Assembly (NCBI RefSeq): GCF_039522935.1
Contig: NZ_BAAAEI010000020.1
Span: 186,001-250,000, forward strand
Origin: Bowmanella denitrificans
GTDB taxonomy: Bacteria; Pseudomonadota; Gammaproteobacteria; Enterobacterales; Alteromonadaceae
DNA: 64,000 nt
Direction of reading: 5' to 3'
The notes under the pieces are model-generated. The model searched no databases and had not been told where the DNA came from. It worked only from the letters and a program-made list of their open reading frames with translations. Position numbers and translations under genes: made by a program. Of this stretch, positions 59,027 to 64,000 are shown piece by piece; position 1 is the first letter of the stretch, and each line of letters starts with the position of its first letter.

Positions 59027-60552
59027 AGCACAATCTGCTGGCAACCTTGCTGGCCGCAATCCACATCGCTGCCGGTCTGATTTTGCTGATTTTTTCCAGT
59101 TGGTTTATTGCCGCCTGCGCCATTGCCGCCCCGGGGTTCAACTATATGTTGCCTGCCGTGGTCATCCGCGCCCTGGCCATGATTCGTATTGCATCGGGCT
59201 ACGGACAAATGTGGTTGGGGCATAAACAATTGTTAGAGCGACTAGCAGCCACCAGACTGACCTTATTCAAACGCCTGCACAACAGTCGGTTACCACAACA
59301 AGACGCCAATACTGAGGCACTGGTGCAGCATACCGAAGCGGTTGCCGCCTTATGGGTGGCCTGGATAAGCCAGCAAGCCGGCCTGGTCCTGACGCTACTG
59401 ATTAGTCAACTGGCCCTGATGTGGTTAACACCAGCAGTGGCAGTGTATGGTTGGGGTTTATTGATGGGGGTGCTGCTCAGCTTTGGCTGGGTTTGCCTCA
59501 AAGCTCTGAGTGACAGTGAACAACTGTTGCAACATAAGCAGCGCTTCAGACAACAAACCAACGCCCAACTCAGCAGTTGCTCGTTATGGCATATGCAATC
59601 CGAATTGCATCTGGCCGATGCATCCGCCATGTGGCTGGCACAGCAGCACATCCAAAACCGCGCTGATCATGCACTATGGCGATTGCATGGTGTAAGCCTG
59701 TTACTGCTGATAATGGTGCTTTATCAGGCCCCTGCAGCCCTGCTTGGACAAGCCAAACTGCTTATTCCGGTTATGCTGCTGTTAACCGCCAGAGACTGGT
59801 TGGCGGGCCCGCTGCGCTCGCAGCAAGCGCTGGCCGATTACCGTAACGGCAAAACACAACTAACCCATCTTGCCATCCAAAATGTCTCGCAACAAACACT
59901 GGATATGCCGCTTGAACAGATACAACTTAAGGCATTTCAGGTCAGCAACCGCTCACTGCCGCCGATGAGTTTAAGCCTGCAAAGCGGTCAGTTACTGTTA
60001 CTGCAGGGTGGCTCCGGCTCAGGCAAGACCAGCTTGCTACAGGCCCTGTTTGGCCTTATTTCTTATCAAGGGGAACGCCTGATTAACGGTCAGACTCTGA
60101 CACAGGGTGTGGTAACGGGCTGGTACCTCGCTCAGCAGCAACCGGTTTGTCTGGCCGGCAGCCTCAGGGACAATCTGCAGATCGCCTCGGCAGCGGCCTC
60201 TGACACTAAGCTGATTGAGGTATTACGGCAGGCCAACCTGTCACACCTTGAAAATGCCCTGGATGAGTGGCTGGGTGAAACAGGGCGAAAATTAAGTGGC
60301 GGTGAACTGAAACGATTGAATCTGGCCAGAGCCTGGTTAAGCGAGGCGTCGCTCTGGTGCCTTGACGAACCTTTTGAAGGTCTGGACAGCCATCAGCAAC
60401 AGCTGATGGCTGACAGCATTAACCGGGCTGCGGCCAATAGAATCATTGTCCTGGCCAGTCACCTGCGACCCACCAATCTGAATGTTAGTCAGACGCTGGA
60501 CATGGATAAACTCATTGAAGCGAACGCCAGAGCCGGGCGTAAGGTGAGTTAG
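59023..60552 (+). CDS. cydC: thiol reductant ABC exporter subunit CydC
   Basis: The partner subunit of CydD. The 509-residue product has a membrane domain (opening AGLILLIFSSWFIAACAIAA) and a nucleotide-binding domain with GGSGSGKTSLLQ, LSGGELKRLNLARAWL and LDEPFEGLD. CydD and CydC adjoining cydABX in one operon is common outside enterobacteria. The last four bases overlap the convergent thioesterase gene. Confidence 0.93.
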   Translation: MKHNLLATLLAAIHIAAGLILLIFSSWFIAACAIAAPGFNYMLPAVVIRALAMIRIASGYGQMWLGHKQLLERLAATRLTLFKRLHNSRLPQQDANTEALVQHTEAVAALWVAWISQQAGLVLTLLISQLALMWLTPAVAVYGWGLLMGVLLSFGWVCLKALSDSEQLLQHKQRFRQQTNAQLSSCSLWHMQSELHLADASAMWLAQQHIQNRADHALWRLHGVSLLLLIMVLYQAPAALLGQAKLLIPVMLLLTARDWLAGPLRSQQALADYRNGKTQLTHLAIQNVSQQTLDMPLEQIQLKAFQVSNRSLPPMSLSLQSGQLLLLQGGSGSGKTSLLQALFGLISYQGERLINGQTLTQGVVTGWYLAQQQPVCLAGSLRDNLQIASAAASDTKLIEVLRQANLSHLENALDEWLGETGRKLSGGELKRLNLARAWLSEASLWCLDEPFEGLDSHQQQLMADSINRAAANRIIVLASHLRPTNLNVSQTLDMDKLIEANARAGRKVS

Positions 60553-60965
60553 TCCTGCATATTCAGGGTCTTGAGCTCTTGGCGGGTTTGCGACTCCAGC
60601 TCTTCCATGGTTTTACCATGGGGTACCGGCAAACGGGTTTCCGGATCTACCCGTACAAATACAATATCGTCAGCAAAACAGATGGTTTTCTTGGTAGCCT
60701 TATTGCGCACCAGGCAGGACACCGTAATAGAGGTACGGCCCACCTTTTTGGTGGCCAGACCAAATTCCACCACATCGCCCTGTAATGCCGGAGATTCAAA
60801 GCTGATTTCACCAATGTGTTTGGTGACCAGATGATTGCTTTCCAATTGGCAGATGGCATAAATGGCAGCTTCCTCATCAATCCATTCCAGGGCGCGTCCG
60901 CCAAACAAGGCGTTCGCATAGTTAAGGTCATTAGGCATCACCAGACGACGGGATAAAAAGCGCAT
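60549..60965 (-). CDS. YciA-like acyl-CoA thioesterase
   Basis: A 138-residue hotdog-fold thioester hydrolase. It shows RLVMPNDLNYANALFGGRAL with the catalytic-loop Asn and Asp, EISFESPALQGDVVEFG, and a C-terminal hydrophilic tail. YciA-type enzymes cleave a wide range of acyl-CoAs and may free CoA or support membrane lipid turnover. The gene is alone on the minus strand between cydC and tmcA. Confidence 0.87.
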   Translation of the reverse strand: MRFLSRRLVMPNDLNYANALFGGRALEWIDEEAAIYAICQLESNHLVTKHIGEISFESPALQGDVVEFGLATKKVGRTSITVSCLVRNKATKKTICFADDIVFVRVDPETRLPVPHGKTMEELESQTRQELKTLNMQD

Positions 60966-61025
60966 TCGAATTCCTCTACAGCAATAGGATAAACTAGGCG
61001 CTAAGTATACCAGTTATCTGACAAT

Positions 61026-63125
61026 ATGGCCGACGTGCAAAATGCTTTTCAATCCTGGCTGAATCAGCGTTACTCAGGTCAGTTTCATCGCCAGCTTCTG
61101 CTTATTCAGGGGCCCAAAGATTGGACCAGACAGCAAGCCGCCAGCCTGTTATCACATTCAGGGGCGGGTCAGGCTCTGTGGATTGGCGACGAGCCGGGGC
61201 AGGTGTCTTGTCGTGACTACAGACGCCAACTGGGCAATGAATGGGATACCGTTGTTTTTGACTTATTTGCAGGTGTCAGCGCCAGTGCGTTAGTTGCACT
61301 ATCAGGCACCGTGCGCCGGGGAGGCTTAATGCTGCTGCTGTGTCCGGCGCAACAAGAACTGGCCCACTTTATTGACCCCAAAGCCGGACAGAAAAACTCC
61401 TTCGGCTGGCCTGTTGGCCCCAGCCAGTTCTGTCGCTGGCTACTCGATAGGGTCAGCCAATCCAGGCAGGTGGCAGTATTTACACCTGAGGCATTTCGCG
61501 GCAACCACTATCCGGCTGATAAACCATCAGCCAAGCCGGGTCCCTGTGCCAGCCCCGAACAAGCGTTGGCGGTACAGGGCATTGTTAAAGTGGCGAAGGG
61601 GCACCGACATCGCCCGCTGGTTATTACCGCGGACCGGGGCCGAGGTAAGTCATCAGCATTGGGCATTGCCGCAGCTCAACTGATCCGTGACAGTGCCAGG
61701 AATATTGTCATCACCGCCCCGCACCCGGATGCCGTTGCCCAGGCTTTTACACAAGCCGCAAAGCTTTTGCCAGAAGCAAACCAAAGCAAAGATCGACTGC
61801 AGACCGAACATGGGGAGCTGCGCTTTGTACCTGTTGATGTGCTGCTACGCGAAGCGCAGCCTGCCGACGTATTGCTTGTGGATGAAGCCGCAGCGATCCC
61901 GGCGCCCTTGCTGAAAAAACTGTTAGGACGTTATAGCAGGGTGGTATTTGCCTCCACTATTCACGGCTACGAAGGCAGTGGGAGAGGCTTTGAGATACGC
62001 TTTAAACCTTATTTGCGGGCTCAGCGTCCCGGCTGGCAACAACTGCATTTATCCACTCCTTTGCGCTGGTCACCAGGAGACTGTCTGGAAGCATTCTGGT
62101 TTGACGCCTTACTCATGCGTGATGCGCCAGCGACAGAAGCTTCACAAACGTTCACAGCACCCAAACTGCACTGGTATTCAGGCCCGCAGTTGGCGAGCCA
62201 ACCCAGCTTATTGCATAAGGTATTTGACCTGCTGGTCAATGCCCATTATCAGACCAGTCCGGATGACCTGCAGCGTATACTGGACGCACCGGATATACAG
62301 GTTGTTACCTTGCAGCAAGAGCAACACTTGCTTGCTGCGATGCTGGTACAAACAGAAGGCACGCAGCGTCTGGCGGACCTCGCTAACCCCATTAGCCTGG
62401 GGCAGCGGCGGGTGCAAGGTCATTTATTGGCGCAGAATCTCAGTGCTTATTTATGTGAACCGGCGCTGGCCAGTCTCAGCTATCTTCGAATTGTGCGCAT
62501 TGCGGTAAAAGACAACCTGCGCCGTTTGGGGCTGGGCCGGCAAATGCTGAAGCAATTGACCACTGAAGCGACTCTTCGCGACTATGATGCCTTGGGCAGT
62601 AGTTTTGGCGCCTCGCCAGATTTATTGGCTTTCTGGCAACACAGTGAATTTATGCCTGTCAGGCTCGGGCACAAGCAGGATGCCGCCAGCGGTGAACATA
62701 GCCTGTTGGTGTTAAAAGCGCTCAGCCCGAAGGCGCAGATCTGGCAGTGTGCACTGACAAGCTACTTTTATGACGAGTATCCTTATCTGTTAGCCACTTA
62801 CTTTAAGCAGCTAGATGCCAGCCTGGCCCTGAGTTTATTGAAGGGGAATCGCCAGGACGTCACTCTTAACGTCAGATATCAGAGACAATTACAGGCCTTT
62901 TCAGTTGGCACACAGCCACTTGATACTGTGCTTCAGGCGCTGCGCTGTTTGCTGATGAACAGAGTAAAACTGCCAGCATGCATGGATACGCAATTGGCAA
63001 TGCGATACCTGCTGCAAGGTTGGGATATTGGCTCAGTTTGTCAGGAAGCCGGGCTTAGTGGTAAAAAACAACTGGTGGCCCGGCTTAGGTCATGGGTTAA
63101 AGCTCGGTTGGACGCAACACCTTAA
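61026..63125 (+). CDS. tmcA: tRNA(Met) cytidine acetyltransferase
   Basis: TmcA makes N4-acetylcytidine at the wobble position (C34) of elongator tRNA-Met using ATP and acetyl-CoA. The 699-residue order is an N-terminal DUF1726 domain, then an RNA-helicase domain with ITADRGRGKSSALG (Walker A) and LLVDEAAAIPAPLL (Walker B). A GNAT domain with VRIAVKDNLRRLGLGRQML and a C-terminal tRNA-binding domain follow. Length is similar to the E. coli protein (671). It converges with the next gene; their ends overlap by 29 bases. Confidence 0.95.
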   Translation: MADVQNAFQSWLNQRYSGQFHRQLLLIQGPKDWTRQQAASLLSHSGAGQALWIGDEPGQVSCRDYRRQLGNEWDTVVFDLFAGVSASALVALSGTVRRGGLMLLLCPAQQELAHFIDPKAGQKNSFGWPVGPSQFCRWLLDRVSQSRQVAVFTPEAFRGNHYPADKPSAKPGPCASPEQALAVQGIVKVAKGHRHRPLVITADRGRGKSSALGIAAAQLIRDSARNIVITAPHPDAVAQAFTQAAKLLPEANQSKDRLQTEHGELRFVPVDVLLREAQPADVLLVDEAAAIPAPLLKKLLGRYSRVVFASTIHGYEGSGRGFEIRFKPYLRAQRPGWQQLHLSTPLRWSPGDCLEAFWFDALLMRDAPATEASQTFTAPKLHWYSGPQLASQPSLLHKVFDLLVNAHYQTSPDDLQRILDAPDIQVVTLQQEQHLLAAMLVQTEGTQRLADLANPISLGQRRVQGHLLAQNLSAYLCEPALASLSYLRIVRIAVKDNLRRLGLGRQMLKQLTTEATLRDYDALGSSFGASPDLLAFWQHSEFMPVRLGHKQDAASGEHSLLVLKALSPKAQIWQCALTSYFYDEYPYLLATYFKQLDASLALSLLKGNRQDVTLNVRYQRQLQAFSVGTQPLDTVLQALRCLLMNRVKLPACMDTQLAMRYLLQGWDIGSVCQEAGLSGKKQLVARLRSWVKARLDATP

Positions 63126-64000
63126 TATCCCCTTCCACTCTCTCCCTGGCCGCCACCATCAGCTCTCCTTTGGCATCCACATCAAAATGCCAGATAAAGT
63201 GGCCCTGCTCAATCAGTACCGGCGCCAGAGTCTGATCCAGGGAAAATTGCCAGATTTGGATGCCTTTATCCCATTTTGACTGCCAGTAGACCTTGCCATC
63301 GACCAGCTTAAGATTCATCAGTTGATTGACGTGCTGAGGGTTGAGGGAAGTTAACGCTGTGCCTGGCATATCCAGTGAAGACGTGCTGCGCAGTACCTGC
63401 TTGTCAAAAATCAGCCAACGCTTGTCCTGCCAGTCATAATGCACCGCCAAGGCGTCTATGGCCCACTGCTGTAGAATAATTCCCTGGCGGTTGTACAAAA
63501 TCAGTGTCTGGCCATCATATGCATAAAGCCGCTCATGGTCCAACCACCCCAGACTTAACAACGGGCCACTTAGCTCAGTGGTAAATTCGCCAATTTCTCC
63601 CTGTCGCCCATACAGCACGATTTGTTTGTCGCGATTGGACAGCAGAGCACTGAAATCGGGACTCCACTGCAGAAAATGTGCATAAGCATTGCCATGATAG
63701 GCAGAAAGCCTGGTCAGCTTGTCTCCGGCTTGCAGATAGACTTCGCAAACTCCGCTGCGTCTGGACATAAAGGCCGTTTCACCCAATGGGTTAGTGGCTG
63801 GCAGATAATCCAGCGAGGATGAAGAAAACAGGGGCATATTCAACTTGTTGCGAATATTAACCTGCCAGGATTCGCTGGCCACAAACAACTGACCATGCTG
63901 GTCCGCCGATACAGAGGTGAAAACCCCCTGGGCAGTATTGGCGACCACCTGTGCCTTTTGTCCAGGCACTTGTTCAATGATAGCGCCCATTTGACTCGGA
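63097..64000 (-). CDS. beta-propeller-like (TolB/PD40-type) protein, truncated by the window edge
   Basis: At least 301 codons are open to the right edge without a stop, so the start is probably outside the window; the first visible ATG is at 63990. The sequence is beta-rich with repeated units such as GNAYAHFLQWSPDFSALL and LLSLGWLDHERLYAYDGQTL, suggesting a propeller of WD40 or PD40 repeats. In Alteromonadales similar C-terminal regions follow a winged-helix and a membrane helix in CadC/ToxR-like regulators; that part is not visible here. No enzyme motif is seen. Confidence 0.6.
   Translation of the reverse strand, partial: PSQMGAIIEQVPGQKAQVVANTAQGVFTSVSADQHGQLFVASESWQVNIRNKLNMPLFSSSSLDYLPATNPLGETAFMSRRSGVCEVYLQAGDKLTRLSAYHGNAYAHFLQWSPDFSALLSNRDKQIVLYGRQGEIGEFTTELSGPLLSLGWLDHERLYAYDGQTLILYNRQGIILQQWAIDALAVHYDWQDKRWLIFDKQVLRSTSSLDMPGTALTSLNPQHVNQLMNLKLVDGKVYWQSKWDKGIQIWQFSLDQTLAPVLIEQGHFIWHFDVDAKGELMVAARERVEGDIKVLRPTEL

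Noticed and set aside
1..64000. Search for prophage, integrase, transposase or toxin-antitoxin genes
   Set aside because: None of the convincing genes belongs to these classes; the segment looks like stable chromosome.

Overview
The window is a chromosomal segment of a gammaproteobacterium, most probably of the order Alteromonadales. The evidence is the gene set: Syd, a HolD psi subunit, long-form QueF, RF3, TmcA, PpnN beside a GGDEF protein, and the small families DUF3549, DUF3301, DUF2789 and DUF3192. Two large TonB-dependent receptors and balanced base composition fit the same group. The genus is not certain. No phage, transposase, integrase or CRISPR array was seen, and almost all space is coding.

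Layout. 1-5864 is the classical translation and envelope cluster on the minus strand (rpsB-tsf-pyrH-frr-uppS-cdsA-dxr), divergent from map-glnD-dapD (5865-10123). 10241-17046 holds tRNA and ribosome-adjacent genes: yqcA, an in-frame YqcC-TruC fusion, DUF3549/DUF3301, a GNAT protein, DUF2789, a DUF3192 lipoprotein, syd and queF. An isolated 23-codon gene with its own promoter and terminator follows at 17143. 17414-22464 carries a diguanylate cyclase, ppnN, a second DUF3192 protein and a large orphan. 22628-27196 holds NAD-type isocitrate dehydrogenase, a secreted ComEA-like protein and the GDP-mannose genes manC-manB. Next come a soluble multi-PAS chemotaxis protein, a TonB receptor, argS, prfC, rimI, holD and tRNA-Trp.

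38202-42165 is a thiamine salvage operon under a TPP riboswitch: TonB receptor, YkoF-like thiamine-binding protein, PnuC/PnuT-type transporter and a thiamine-kinase-like phosphotransferase. A hairpin beside the receptor start codon holds its ribosome-binding site.

44081-54409 is the most distinctive region, a sulfide and sulfane-sulfur locus. It encodes a Blh-type metallo-beta-lactamase-fold persulfide dioxygenase, a TSUP exporter, a rhodanese, an RND/LolA-like/beta-barrel triad, a DUF2892 protein and a sulfide:quinone oxidoreductase. It has two different thiol sensors: a BigR/SqrR-type ArsR repressor and a FisR-type sigma54 activator. Each keeps the cysteine spacing of its characterised relatives. 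A sigma54 promoter and dyad sites lie before the oxidoreductase gene.

54615-60552 is cydABX-cydDC behind an FNR-type box, so a cyanide- and sulfide-tolerant quinol oxidase lies immediately downstream of the sulfide:quinone oxidoreductase. The window ends with a YciA-like thioesterase, tmcA and a truncated beta-propeller-like protein.
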